Assembly: GCA_001600495.1 (NCBI GenBank)
Contig: BCKE01000005.1
Location: 534,507 to 598,506, forward strand
Source: Pilasporangium apinafurcum
Taxonomy: Eukaryota > Oomycota > Peronosporomycetes > Pythiales > Pythiaceae
Direction: 5' to 3'
DNA: 64,000 nucleotides
Shown one piece after another: positions 1 through 11,188 of this stretch. A program made the position numbers and the translations under genes. The notes under the pieces are model-generated. The model searched no databases, had not been told where the DNA came from, and saw only the letters and a list, made by a program, of their open reading frames with translations. The number at the start of each line of letters is the position of its first letter. Position 1 is the stretch's first letter.

Positions 1-393
1 CTGTCTTTTTATCCTGGTCTCCCAATGTTTACTGGTTGCATATTTGAGTCCTAATTTCTTGTGTTGATTCTTGCTGGGAATTCAAGTCACCACCTCAAGC
101 TTCAAAACCCGCACGTAATTCTCACACACATTTGTACTGCGGGATTAAGCGAGAGCGATGCCCGCACTCACCAGATGGATTCCGTGTAGATGAGCTGTTC
201 ACGCATTCCTCCGTTGGCTGATCCCATCGGCTCCTCTCTCACGTTCTCTCGCTCTTCTTTCCACTTTTTAGTGAGCTTGTGAATGGACTCACTTTTGACT
301 TCGCGCCCTCCAGCTCACACGACGCCGCTGTTGGGACCAGATCAGAGAGCGAAGACGCAGGAGCAGTCAAGGACGACTTATTCATCCAATAAC
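1..393. other. Upstream region of first permease
   Basis: No gene is visible. The region holds the presumed promoter and 5' leader of the first permease. The reading frame is open from 283, but the 37 extra residues encoded by 283-393 are polar and have no counterpart in the downstream paralogue. The start at 394 is therefore preferred and 283-393 is treated as leader. Confidence 0.5.
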
Positions 394-1860
394 ATGGCTG
401 ACGTGATCACTCCTGGTGGAGTTGCTAACCCAACTAACGACGCGCATTCACATCGTTACGCCAAGGCACCACACTTATGGGCACTCGGTGTTGGTGCTGT
501 CATCAGTGGCGATTTCTTCGGCTGGCAAGCCGCACTGATAGCTGGATTTGATGGTTTGCTCATCATCCTCTCGCTCGTGACCGTGCTTTACGTGCTACTC
601 TCGTTCTCGATCGCTGAATTGTCATCCACGTTGCCGACTGGTGGTGGACCGTACGTGTTTGCACTACATGGTATTGGCAGCCAGGCAGCGTTTTTCGCTG
701 GTCTGGCAGAAACACTGAAGGTCGTCGTGACAGGCGCGGTTATTGTTACAGGCATCGGCTCGTACTTGAACCAGCTGCTGAAGCTAGACGATGATTTTGG
801 AGTGCTCTGGTGGTGTATCTTTTACATTTTTTTCGCTTCGCTCAATATCATGGGGATTGAGCTTTCATTCCGCGTTCAGGTTGTCACGACTGTGCTGTCG
901 GTGTTATTGTTGGCAATTTTCTATGTCGGCGCTGCGACCAAAGTCAACTACAACGAGTGGATTGTGCAACAAGACATGGAGTATGGTGGTTGGGATGGGG
1001 CAATTAAAGGGATATCGTTTTCGCTTTGGTTCTATTTGGGTATTGAAGAGTTGCCGCTCGCAGTCGAAGAAACGATTGATCCCACGAAAAACGTGCCCAA
1101 GGGCCTCATGACATCCATCTTTACGCTTATTCTATTGGCGTTCGGCACCGTCATTTTCAACTCAATGATTTCTCCGGGTGCTGCTGCAATATATGCTTCG
1201 ACAGCCCCATTGTTAGATGGCTACAAAAGCGTTTTTGGGGATAACAGTACCACCTCAGGCTTCACATGGATCTTGATTGTTGGGCTTATCAGCAGTTTCC
1301 ACTCATTCATCTTTTGCATGGGTCGATTGCTGTTCGCAATTGCTCGAGACGGCTACTTACCGCAGGTTCTGACCAAAGTTCACCCAACGCGAGACACTGC
1401 CTACGTGGCACTCATCGCTGGTAGCGCCATCGGCTTGTTCGTCGCTATTGTGTTGCATTTCATCATCGGTGACACACGTCTGGGCTCGGTCCTGATCAAT
1501 CTGGCGCTCATTGGTGCACTTGTGTCGTACACCTTCCAACTGATAGCGTTTATTCGTCTGCGTATCTACGAACCAGACCGCCCGCGTCCTTACAAGAGCC
1601 CGTTTGGCGTGATCGGTGCGGTTGCCTGCTTGGGGTTGTGTGCCGTTTGCTTGTTCTCGATCATCTATAACGGCGCGTCCAGCACCGAGTTCTTAGCGTC
1701 GGTCATCGCTGGCATCATCTTCTTTGCATTGGGTGCTGTTTACTTCTTCCATAGTGTCAAGCCACGATTGGCAGCTGCTGCAACGAGTACGCCAAATGTG
1801 CGGAGTAAGGAGATCCGTGAAGGGTTATTGAGCACAAGTGAAGTATCGAACAAAGTATAA
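394..1860 (+). CDS. APC-family permease (copy 1)
   Basis: A 488-residue intronless membrane protein of the amino acid/polyamine/organocation superfamily, expected to import amino acids or amines across the plasma membrane or an internal membrane. It has about twelve hydrophobic segments. The first carries the family glycine-rich motif, here GVGAVISGDFFGW, which resembles ethanolamine permease-type members more than typical amino acid permeases. The substrate cannot be read from the sequence. The start at 394 (MADVITPGG) aligns with the start of the paralogue at 3655 (MADVVTPGA); an in-frame ATG at 283 would add 37 unconserved residues. It forms a tandem pair with the gene at 3655. Parts of the two genes are almost identical at the nucleotide level while the stretches between differ widely, a pattern typical of gene conversion. 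Confidence 0.9.
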   Translation: MADVITPGGVANPTNDAHSHRYAKAPHLWALGVGAVISGDFFGWQAALIAGFDGLLIILSLVTVLYVLLSFSIAELSSTLPTGGGPYVFALHGIGSQAAFFAGLAETLKVVVTGAVIVTGIGSYLNQLLKLDDDFGVLWWCIFYIFFASLNIMGIELSFRVQVVTTVLSVLLLAIFYVGAATKVNYNEWIVQQDMEYGGWDGAIKGISFSLWFYLGIEELPLAVEETIDPTKNVPKGLMTSIFTLILLAFGTVIFNSMISPGAAAIYASTAPLLDGYKSVFGDNSTTSGFTWILIVGLISSFHSFIFCMGRLLFAIARDGYLPQVLTKVHPTRDTAYVALIAGSAIGLFVAIVLHFIIGDTRLGSVLINLALIGALVSYTFQLIAFIRLRIYEPDRPRPYKSPFGVIGAVACLGLCAVCLFSIIYNGASSTEFLASVIAGIIFFALGAVYFFHSVKPRLAAAATSTPNVRSKEIREGLLSTSEVSNKV

Positions 1861-3654
1861 GAATGAACAAATGAGTATGTCGTTGTTTTTTGTGTGGAAT
1901 TGTTTGTACATTCAGGATCTTTTGGAGCTGTTTTCCAGTGTGATGATAAAGGTGATGAGATGGATACAAAAAGATCTTCAAAAAAAGCACCATACAGAAG
2001 ATGTGTCCTGAAAAGAGCTGCTGTGATAAATGATCCCGAGTTGGAAGAAGCATCCATCAATCCGAATAAAACAGCAAGCTACCTTGCCCATAACAGATTA
2101 GTTGCCATAGCGACCATGGTTTACGTTCACGAATATGAGAGACGTCTACAAGATTATCCAGGTTACTGTCACTACAAATCATGAATTCGTTACTAGAATA
2201 TCGTGCCATTGATGACTGCCAAGATTTAGCAACTTCAGAGTCTCCAAGTTCTAAAAATGATATACAATATCGATTTAGAAACTTATTGACAAAATGATTC
2301 AGCACGTTCCCGCTTGTTACAGCTCCTGTACCTCGCGTACGCTCGCACATTTTGGGAGGTTCCCAACACAATAGCCCCCGTACTTAGACCCCATACAAAT
2401 CCCATCTTTTGTAGCTAATTCGAATCCCGATTTCTTTTGCACTGTGTGGCTATCTATACTGCGTATGCGCTCACACATGCTATTGTGGGTCTGAATGTCC
2501 AAGAAGCGTCCAGAGAGAGGAGATCTCACACATGAAACAATCGTTATTGGACTAACTTGGTAGAAAGATCGTCTGATGGTGGATAAGAGAACAAGTGTAT
2601 AGCAAAGTGAACGAGGAAGTGGGTAAATTTCCAAAATCAAAACGTGAGGTTGTTTTTCTATGTCTCATACTGCTTCATTACTGCTAACTCTTGAAAATTC
2701 CATTAATATAAGGGTGCCTTGTCGTGGACCTGTATTCATACTATGCCCCATTGAGCCTGATGATACATGGATATGGATATTGACATCTCCAAAGCTGAAC
2801 ACTGAAACCTATCACGTTATCACATACTGCTTATCTAGAGCACAACATCAAAAAGTTGCATTGCGTACTCGATGACGTCGGTGCCATCGTCGTGACTAGG
2901 AAGATCGCATGCAAACACGTTCCTAAAATCAGAACTGTGATGGGATTAGCTCATAGGGCAAGCACTGCAGCCTTCAAATCAAGGCTCGACAGAAACATTT
3001 CTTGTGACTTGGAACTCCTCATGTGATCGATGTTTTTGATGAGTCAACAATGGCTTCGTCCAAAAAGTGCACAGAGAAACTACCGATAGCATTCGCATTC
3101 TCTCTAAATTCATCCGCTCACGAGTTCGTCATTTAAGCAATATACGATTTCTATATGCTATGTTTTTCCTCGGGGTGTTGTAATTTGCACTAGCTTGATA
3201 GTGTGGAGAACGGTCCACGCTTTGATTGTTTGGAAGAAATTCAAAGCAAAGATCGTCCCTGTGTTACCAAATGGTACCATCTCAACACGTCTAACAGTAT
3301 AAATCTACCAATCATAGATTGTTGACGCGCATTTCTCATCCAATCACAATACGTTATGAAGACCAATTGTCCCGATCTTGTCACAATGTTCCAATCCATC
3401 TTATGCATCATTGACGACAACAAGAGAACACTTTATGCTTAAGATTAATGTGATTGCGAGGTACAGTCAGGTAGAGCTACTACGTTACCAGGCTCACATC
3501 TCCTACCTATCCCGCCGCTCCAGTCCTGCCCCCTTTCTCACACATATCTACTTCTTCATCCAGAGGCTCTCCAATGTAGCTGCTCGAATGGTTCATTTTC
3601 AAACGCGCACTCTGTGTGGCACAGCAGTTTCAGCTCCTCCTATAGTAAACCATC
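1861..3654. other. Intergenic spacer between permease copies
   Basis: About 1.8 kb without a supported gene. It contains only short open frames with no recognisable domain, and no remnant of a third permease copy is apparent. The last 100 bases should contain the promoter and leader of copy 2. Confidence 0.5.
3591..3603 (+). promoter_or_regulatory. Initiator-like element of permease copy 2
   Basis: The stretch GTTCATTTTCAAA lies about 52 bases before the ATG at 3655. It resembles the oomycete transcription initiator core described for Phytophthora (a TCATT-type pyrimidine-rich box). The match is short, so the call is weak. Confidence 0.3.
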
Positions 3655-5112
3655 ATGGCTGACGTTGTCACGCCTGGTGCTTCTATCTCTCTTCCTACGG
3701 TTGTCGAGGGCGGCAGTCATCGTTACGCGAAAGCTCCACACTTATGGGCACTCGGTGTTGGTGCTGTCATCAGTGGTGATTTCTTCGGCTGGCAAGCCGC
3801 ACTGATAGCTGGATTTGATGGTCTGCTCGTCATATTGGCGTTCGTGACCGTGCTTTACGTGCTACTCTCGTTCTCGATCGCTGAATTGTCATCCACGTTG
3901 CCGACTGGTGGTGGACCGTACGTGTTTGCACTACACGGTATTGGCCCTCAAGCAGCGTTCTTTGCTGGATTGGCCGAGTGTCTGAAAGTTGTCGTGACGG
4001 TCGCTGTTGCTGCCAGTGGGATCGGCTCGTACCTGAACCAGTTGTTGGGGCTTGACGATGATTTTGGACCGCTCTGGTGGATAATCTTTAACGTGCTCTT
4101 CGTTGGGCTAAACGTCATGGGCGTTGAAGCCTCGTTTCGCATGCAAGTGCTCACGACTGTTCTCTCAGTGTTAGTACTCGTAATCTTCTTCGTCGGTGCC
4201 GCCACCAAAGTCTCATACAATGAATGGATCGTGGCTCAAGACATGAAGTGGGCCGGGTGGGATGGTGCCATCAAGGGGATCTCCTTCACGCTCTGGTTCT
4301 ACTTAGGTATTGAAGAGTTGCCGCTCGCAGTCGAAGAAACAATCGACCCGGTTAAGAACATGCCACGTGGACTGGTCTCTTCCATGTTTACACTGGTGCT
4401 TCTTGCATTTGGGACTGCAATTTTCAATTCAATGATCTCTCCGGGTGCCGCGGAAGTGTATGCCTCGGTCTCTCCCTTGCTACTCGGGTACCAGAGCGTT
4501 TTTGGGGATAACAGTACCACCTCAGGCTTCACATGGATCTTGATCGTTGGGCTTATCAGCAGTTTCCACTCATTCATCTTTTGCATGGGTCGGTTGCTGT
4601 TCGCAATTGCTCGAGACGGCTACTTACCGCAGGTTCTGACCAAAGTTCACCCGACACGAGGCTCAGCATATGTAGCGCTCTGCACTGGGAGCTTCATCAA
4701 CATGTTCGTCGCTATTGTGCTGCATTTCATCATCGGTGACACACGTCTGGGCTCGGTCCTGATCAACCTGGCGCTCATTGGTGCACTTGTGTCGTACACC
4801 TTCCAACTGATAGCGTTTATTCGTCTGCGTATCTACGAACCAGACCGCCCGCGTCCTTACAAAAGTCCATTTGGTGTACCTGGTGCTGTGATTTGTTTAG
4901 TGCTTTGTGCAATCTGCCTCTTCTCGATCATCTACAGTGGCACATCCAGCACCGAGTTCTTAGCGTCGGTCATCGCTGCGATTGTCATTTTTGCGATTGG
5001 GACGTTTTACTTCTTTCAGAGCGTCAAGCCTCGTTTAGCAGCGACAGATCATGTTGCCGCCAAAGATATTCGTGAGAATTTGCTTAACAGTCAAGTGTCG
5101 AACAAGGCGTAG
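3655..5112 (+). CDS. APC-family permease (copy 2)
   Basis: A 485-residue intronless paralogue of the gene at 394, with the same architecture of about twelve membrane segments and the same GVGAVISGDFFGW motif near the N-terminus. It should transport a related small amine or amino acid; the divergent stretches between the conserved blocks could set different substrate preferences, but that is inference. Three blocks match copy 1 almost base for base: 3739-3945, 4498-4652 and 4705-4862. The last two differ at only about two positions each, all at third codon positions. The C-terminal tails end alike (VSNKA versus VSNKV). An AATAAA-type signal follows around 5175. The next gene is convergent, on the minus strand. 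Confidence 0.9.
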   Translation: MADVVTPGASISLPTVVEGGSHRYAKAPHLWALGVGAVISGDFFGWQAALIAGFDGLLVILAFVTVLYVLLSFSIAELSSTLPTGGGPYVFALHGIGPQAAFFAGLAECLKVVVTVAVAASGIGSYLNQLLGLDDDFGPLWWIIFNVLFVGLNVMGVEASFRMQVLTTVLSVLVLVIFFVGAATKVSYNEWIVAQDMKWAGWDGAIKGISFTLWFYLGIEELPLAVEETIDPVKNMPRGLVSSMFTLVLLAFGTAIFNSMISPGAAEVYASVSPLLLGYQSVFGDNSTTSGFTWILIVGLISSFHSFIFCMGRLLFAIARDGYLPQVLTKVHPTRGSAYVALCTGSFINMFVAIVLHFIIGDTRLGSVLINLALIGALVSYTFQLIAFIRLRIYEPDRPRPYKSPFGVPGAVICLVLCAICLFSIIYSGTSSTEFLASVIAAIVIFAIGTFYFFQSVKPRLAATDHVAAKDIRENLLNSQVSNKA

Positions 5113-5333
5113 GCTCTAGCACAGCTTTCATGCTATATCCAATGACTCTTTGCATCTCACACTAACACAGTCAATGTAAATAAAACAACATGATCATCAC
5201 CTGACAGCAGTGTATCTTGTTTGATATCGATTGAACAAACATTCTCATCGTTTTCTTTCTGTTCAATGATGGTTTCTCATAAAATAAAGCTAATATCTAA
5301 TATCTATCGAGCTAATTTAAAAAAACGAAAATG

Positions 5334-8021
5334 CTAGAAGAGCGACTGGAAAAAGTCCTTGACATCTCTGGCCACGCCAGCCACACCAATACTACTCGTC
5401 GTTGGATCTTCGTTATTACCATCGCCATCAGTAAAGCTCGGCAGCTTTATCAGTTCCAAACCTGAAATGATCATCCGTTCAAATGCCGTCGTCTCGTGCG
5501 TCCAGAAGCGATTGTATCGAATCTGTGCTTCCTCTCCCGATCCGAGCAACAAGTGCTGCACCTGATGATGCTGCGCATCAGTCATGAATCCCATCAGCTG
5601 CTGCAGAATGAAAAATTCACGTGACCCCAACAAATTGCCCACGACGCCACGCTTGTCCTGATCAAACATATCATTCTGATACCATTCGCAGACTTTTGGA
5701 AGCGAAATAATGCGATTCTCCGAGTCGATTTGTAATTCCGATTCTAAGAACTGAGCACAGGCATCGTTCAGTTGCTCATCCAACAATTTGTTACCATGAT
5801 AGACTCGCATGACGGTCGTCGTGGGTGAACAATTCATTTGCAAAACCAGACTCGTGCGGAAATCCACCTGACTCGTTACTAGGTGAGGAGGGAGGAAGAA
5901 TGGATCAGTGCTATTGGGAATACTCGTAAGTGAAAACTTGGCACGAAATGCTGGCTGTAATTTGGTACGCAACAAGCGATGCTCAATAGCTTCCAATGTC
6001 AATCGCACCTGGCGATCTGGGTATTTGTCGCTACCGATGCGATAACATGGGATACACTGCATCTTCTTCCATTGCTGGTGAGTCTCGATCGGTCCAAACA
6101 CCAGCGTCGCGTGGATAAACATGAGATGATACAAATTCAATGCAAAAGCGAACTTGGCCTCATGTGTGTTTAACCAGTCGAGTGGTTTTGCAAATAGATC
6201 GAGATGGTTGAGCAACTCGACGCCGTCCAGGACACGCAGAATGTCCTGTGGTTTCCGTTGCTCCGGTTTCAGTGCGAATGTCTGCAACGCGCCTTTTAAT
6301 ATTTCTTGGACAAGTACTAATCCATTTGTTTGACTGTTATCATGACTCTCCACAATGTTGTTTAACTTTTTCGTATTCACTTTGGGTGGAGCTTTACTGC
6401 TTGTGCTTTCCAATAAATCCGCGAATGGAGATGGTATTGGGCCAAGCAGATTCCGCTGATTCAAGCAAAATGGTGCTGACAAATTATCAATGGCAATTGG
6501 AGGTGGTGGTTTCGTCTGTTGTTGTTGCAATTGTGTCAGCGCTGCAATGAATTGTACTCGTTCGTCAGGGCTCTCGACAAATACAGTGACGATTTCAGTT
6601 ATCAGATGTACTTGGATTGCATACCAACGAGTGAAAGAGGCACTTGAGGACATGCGAAGTACCTTTCGTTGGTCATCAATATCTTGGTTTTTATGACCAG
6701 GAAAACCATTTTGTGGAGATGCATGGACCCATTCGTCATTCAGCAGGGACGTTTCATCCACAGCTTGTGCACGAAGCACATGAGCGATAGGGATTACCTT
6801 GCACGCACGAACTGAGTACGATCTCAGAAAATGCAGCTCCTTCTTTGTTAGCAAGCACCACTCTTGCCTCAAAAAGCGAGGCGAATGCAGGCGATATAGC
6901 CCACCTTCCCATATAATCTCGAGTTCGTTACGCGTGGCGGGTGACATTTGGATGCCCACATCCTGATAATGTCGCATGGATGGCAGCTTGGAAGTCGAGG
7001 TCAGACAGTGATAGAGCATCGCCTTCTTCTTCAGCTCGGTTGGATGGGCTGATCGACGTGCTGCGATGAGTTGCAATTGCTGAGCTACCGCTTCAGTCTG
7101 GTCATCGATTGTATTGTAAAGATACTCACGCGATTCTGCATGTAGTCTCTTGAATTCAAGGTTGTCGCTCCTACCACTACTGTGGTCATTGTTATCTTCC
7201 AACACCAGTAGGGCCAGTTTCACCGTCGCGGCGCTTCGAATCGCACTGTAGCGTCGCAGAAACGCTGGTTGATGTTTATCACCGTCAAATTGCTCAGTGA
7301 CTGTCAGCAAATATGAAACCTTGCGTTTCCCCAGGACAGGATCTACTCGTTCGATCCAGAGTGGCAGCTCAAACGTCAGACGATCCAATTCAGCGGCGTA
7401 TTGTTCATCCTCCGATGAAGGGCCCTCATCGAAAGAGGTAGCATTCTCACGATTGAGCAGTGGACTGAATGCATTGGTTTGGCTATTCTCAGGCGTAGAA
7501 GGGAGCGTCAACCGAAGTTTCTGCGTATGAGCGCTGTGACGGAGCGAATTAACTCCCGAAAATCCCGCTCTTTTCACTACGTGGAGCTTCTTCGAGCTGC
7601 TGATAGGAGGAGGAGATGATCGACTCTTGGCAACTGATGATGACGACGACGATCTGGACAAAAGCAGCAGCAGATTCTGCCAGCAGCTACCTTTTCGGCA
7701 ACTCTGTTTCAGGATTAAAAAGTGGTACAATGTGAGTGTTAGCCCAAGAACTACACATGCCACTTTAGTCGCCGTCACTTGCTTTGATGGAAATACCAGC
7801 TGCACCAATAACCCATGCCAATATTTTCCTTCCAGCATGTTGTTGGTATAAAACTCATTCATCCAAAACGGCTGCGTTTGAAACGCGACAAGCGCCACCA
7901 AAATCCCCCACAGAATCACCAATGCACGCGTCCTGCGTCGTTTTTCCTTGCCCAGCGCCAGCACCGTCTCCAGATTCAATGGCGCCGCCGCTGTCATCAT
8001 CGCCGTCGATGGTTGAGGCAT
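5334..8021 (-). CDS. Membrane protein with PH and DUF547 domains
   Basis: An 895-residue intronless protein. The first ATG is at 8021; the three codons upstream start with TTG. Two hydrophobic segments lie at about residues 34-50 and 85-104, after a basic stretch KEKRRRTR. A serine-rich linker follows. A pleckstrin-homology-like domain spans roughly 365-495 (WEGGLYRL, EWCLLTKKELHFL, a closing helix near ERVQFIAALTQL). A DUF547 domain at about 600-690 shows FALNLYHLMFIHA and LEAIEHRLLR, the family's core motifs. DUF547 has no established activity and is often joined to DEP, PH or glutaredoxin domains, so the protein is probably a membrane-tethered signalling or lipid-binding protein. The exact role is unknown. 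A 655-base gap separates it from the TMTC-like gene on the same strand. Confidence 0.75.
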   Translation of the reverse strand: MPQPSTAMMTAAAPLNLETVLALGKEKRRRTRALVILWGILVALVAFQTQPFWMNEFYTNNMLEGKYWHGLLVQLVFPSKQVTATKVACVVLGLTLTLYHFLILKQSCRKGSCWQNLLLLLSRSSSSSSVAKSRSSPPPISSSKKLHVVKRAGFSGVNSLRHSAHTQKLRLTLPSTPENSQTNAFSPLLNRENATSFDEGPSSEDEQYAAELDRLTFELPLWIERVDPVLGKRKVSYLLTVTEQFDGDKHQPAFLRRYSAIRSAATVKLALLVLEDNNDHSSGRSDNLEFKRLHAESREYLYNTIDDQTEAVAQQLQLIAARRSAHPTELKKKAMLYHCLTSTSKLPSMRHYQDVGIQMSPATRNELEIIWEGGLYRLHSPRFLRQEWCLLTKKELHFLRSYSVRACKVIPIAHVLRAQAVDETSLLNDEWVHASPQNGFPGHKNQDIDDQRKVLRMSSSASFTRWYAIQVHLITEIVTVFVESPDERVQFIAALTQLQQQQTKPPPPIAIDNLSAPFCLNQRNLLGPIPSPFADLLESTSSKAPPKVNTKKLNNIVESHDNSQTNGLVLVQEILKGALQTFALKPEQRKPQDILRVLDGVELLNHLDLFAKPLDWLNTHEAKFAFALNLYHLMFIHATLVFGPIETHQQWKKMQCIPCYRIGSDKYPDRQVRLTLEAIEHRLLRTKLQPAFRAKFSLTSIPNSTDPFFLPPHLVTSQVDFRTSLVLQMNCSPTTTVMRVYHGNKLLDEQLNDACAQFLESELQIDSENRIISLPKVCEWYQNDMFDQDKRGVVGNLLGSREFFILQQLMGFMTDAQHHQVQHLLLGSGEEAQIRYNRFWTHETTAFERMIISGLELIKLPSFTDGDGNNEDPTTSSIGVAGVARDVKDFFQSLF

Positions 8022-8676
8022 CACACCCAAGCACTAAACTACCTTGTCCTTCGTTCAGGCCAAACCCAAGGTAGTGTTTAATCAAAGCACCAGTCCCACA
8101 GCCGGCTATTCGATATTTCTTTAGATACTCCTCTTTGTCTCACCGGATTCAAAACGTGAATGGTTCTTTTTCCTAATCGTAAATGGGTCGCAAGTGTTTC
8201 TTCTACGTGGTTGTGGTCCTCTTCTGCTTTGGCATCGTCTGCTGCTGCAGACGCAGAGGAGGGTGAATGGATGAGTGAGAAGTCCTAGATGGAGATGATG
8301 GTGGAGTTTCCCACGATTAGATGGCTTTCTCCACAGAGCGAAGAGAAGGATGGAAGGAGAACAAATGGAAGAAGCACTCACATGATCCTTTTTATAGGAA
8401 AAAGAGGCCCTTAAAATAAAAATCAGAATCAAGGGTCTAACCATTTGCTCAGTGGTGCATAGCCATCAGCTCATCATCACTCTATACTACGATAATGTAT
8501 ACAAAGGATATAACTCTACGCCACCCAATAGGTTATAACCTTATTTGGACAGACTCGTCTGGCTGATTTGTGATGTGCATCCATCCAACTGCAGTTGATG
8601 AGCATGGAGTCATCATCATCCAATAGCTCCCGATGACCTCATCTCGTAATACAATTACGCAGTTATGTTGCTATTC
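8022..8676. other. Intergenic spacer
   Basis: No supported gene. The part next to 8022 is the leader and promoter of the PH/DUF547 gene; the rest is the 3' flank of the TMTC-like gene. Only short unconserved frames are present. Confidence 0.5.
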
Positions 8677-11188
8677 TTACTGATTATTGTGAATGCTGAC
8701 TGCTTTCTCATGGAATACTGCAGCTGCCTCGTGATGGCCAAGCGAGTGTAGGATGTCCCTGGTCTTTTCCAGCGTATCCACTTGATATGGTTGTACAATA
8801 TTAAGTAGTGTTTGCAAGTATTGACTCGCTCGTTCAAGTTCTTTACGATCCATGTGAATCAGCGCAGCATTCACATAGAGATCGATCTCATCTGGAGCAA
8901 TTTTCATGCCTTGTACCAGCAACTCTAGGGCGTCTTGCTCTCTCCGCATACGCTTGAAGGTAATGGCGATCATGTTGTAGATGGATCCTGGTGATACGAG
9001 TAACTCTGGGTCCACATTTCGTTTGCGAATGATCTCATTTGCTTGCTCTGTTGCGCGAAAATGGCTGCAATTAACAATCATCAAAGTACTGTGAGCTGTT
9101 GAAGTAATAGTGCAAGAAGTGTAGATACTTACCTGATCGCTGTTTCATAGTCTTGAGCATCATAGGCGATACCACCGCGGTTATAAAAGTGTGAAGGATA
9201 GATACTTTTCATGTCAATGGCGTGGTCGAGATATGTGGTGGCTGCTTTGATCGTTGGACTGGTAAGAAACTCTTCTAATGTGAAGCTACTGGTACGATGT
9301 TCACGGCTCCAGTACTCGTACAAATATTCACCCAAATAGCCTGGTGCCTATAAGAGTAAAACAAACAACCACGTAGATATATCAGTCCTTTGCCGATCCA
9401 TGACGAGCATGCATTTGAACCTACTGGAAACTGTGTAGCACCAAACTTGGTGGCTTTCAGCAAATGACGGATGGCAAGCAACATGTTCTTCTTGTTGACA
9501 TATGCCAAACCACAATTACTATTGCCCTCGATATGTGTCGGCAGGAGCCCCAGAGCTACGCGCAAATACTCGAGCGCTTGATCAGGATCACTGTTAAGTA
9601 AGGTCTTGGCTGTGTTGGACAGCACCTTGGCGTTCGTTGGTACGACTTGTACCGCAGCTCTAAAGAGTGAATCCTCACTCTTCCACTCAGTATTTCTTAT
9701 ACGACTGCGATAACAGCCGAAGAGTAACAGTAAACCACAACAAATACGAATCGAGCGGTGTGCTAAGCTCATTATTCGTCGTCGAACTGACTGAGGATGG
9801 CAACAAGTGCCTGTATTGTCCGAAGAAGCGTACTTATCAATGATAGCAAGCGTTTGTTGAAGCACATAACCCAGTAGGAAGCAAAATCCGACACTTGGGA
9901 AGTAGAGCAACCGCTCAGCAACGACAGTGCCTACTGGAAAGAAGATATTTGATACTGGAACGAACGGAACTACGCCAAACGCGATGCAAATCAACAACAA
10001 TGGAGACCGAGGTAATTGTTGGAATCCAATCACCACCCCGCAGAGCGCAACCAAGTAAGCCATAAATGTGTACAGATTCTTGGGATCTGTCAAGCTTGTG
10101 ATGACTGGTATGGTATTGAATCCATAGTCGAAACACAACCACCGCGGCCAGATCAGCTTCCACAAGTACCAGGAGTGGATGTGTGCGTACGAGAGCAGTC
10201 TTGTCCACCGATGAGGCTGTACAGCGACGTTGTTGGCCAATATATTCCACTTCATGTGGCGATGTTCACCATTGATCCACACGCGCAGCGCCACCAAACT
10301 GAGAGCAATAATCATCAGCACGACCATGCGCGCTCGTAAAGCGCGAAGCTTTGGATCCTCGCATCGATACAGTGGTACCAGTAATGTATCGTAAGCAATA
10401 AACAGACCAAAAGTAGTAAATCCCAACTCTTTGCATAAACTCGCTAGTAAAGGTGATGGATAGAGAACAAACAAATGGGTTATTAGCATTTCTACACAAC
10501 GATCACCTTTTACAATTGTTCACCACCAACCTGCAACAGTAAGCAGCATCGCAATCGTGAATTGCGTCCAGTTAGTAATCCCAACAGTGTTCACGGCACG
10601 CAAATACGCAAGGAATGCCAGCAGTGACAACGCTGTACAAAGCAAATCGGCGCGACCTACAACACTCGCAACAGCATCGCAATGGATTGGATGCACGGCA
10701 AACACCAGCCCAGCAAACAGAGCACCAATAGAAAACGGTGGCACATTCTCATTTTCTTGTTGGTTACTTCCTGGTTTGGTGGTCGTTTGGTTACGATACC
10801 GAATAAGTAAGATCGCTGCTATCTTCCAAACCAGGATAGCGCACATCGCATGCGCAATTGTGTTAACGACATGGAAATGCCAAGCCTCAAGTGGACCACT
10901 TCCTCCCTGCCAGAAGTGGTTGCCACGAAACGTGAGCACTGTGAGTGGTCGGTAGCTTTTGTGGCTGGTCGCAGACCGGATGTGCATTCCCCAAAAGTCG
11001 TGCACGAAGAGTTCCCAAAGTGCACTACCCGTGCCATCTGACCGCACGTCCTTGTTGCTCAAGATCGCTGACCGGTCATCCCACACGAAGTCATTTTCGT
11101 GGTTATTCCATGCAGTGGCAAGTGCAGCTATTGCCACACAGCCGCATGCGAGCACGTCCTTCTCGGAACGTGACACCTCGATCAGCAT
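8677..11188 (-). CDS. TMTC-like multi-spanning TPR protein
   Basis: Four coding exons: 11188-10531, 10443-9425, 9347-9133 and 9064-8677. They join in frame to 759 residues with GT-AG introns of 87, 77 and 68 nt. The family (transmembrane and TPR repeat-containing proteins) consists of ER membrane proteins; the animal members transfer mannose to Ser/Thr of cadherins. Diagnostic motifs are DDRSAILSNKDV, SHKSYRPLTVLTFRGNHFW, HPIHCDAVASVVGRADLL and, across the first splice, LCKELGFT. About ten membrane helices are followed by TPR repeats from roughly residue 480 to the end. The ATG at 11188 is preferred to the upstream TTG-initiated extension. The gene is divergent from the COX5C-like gene and shares a CCAAT-rich spacer with it. 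The acceptor protein in oomycetes is unknown. Confidence 0.85.

Noticed and set aside
2317-3423. Possible retroelement remnant in the spacer between the permeases
   Set aside because: I looked for reverse transcriptase, RNase H and integrase motifs on both strands and saw none; the region is simply unassigned.
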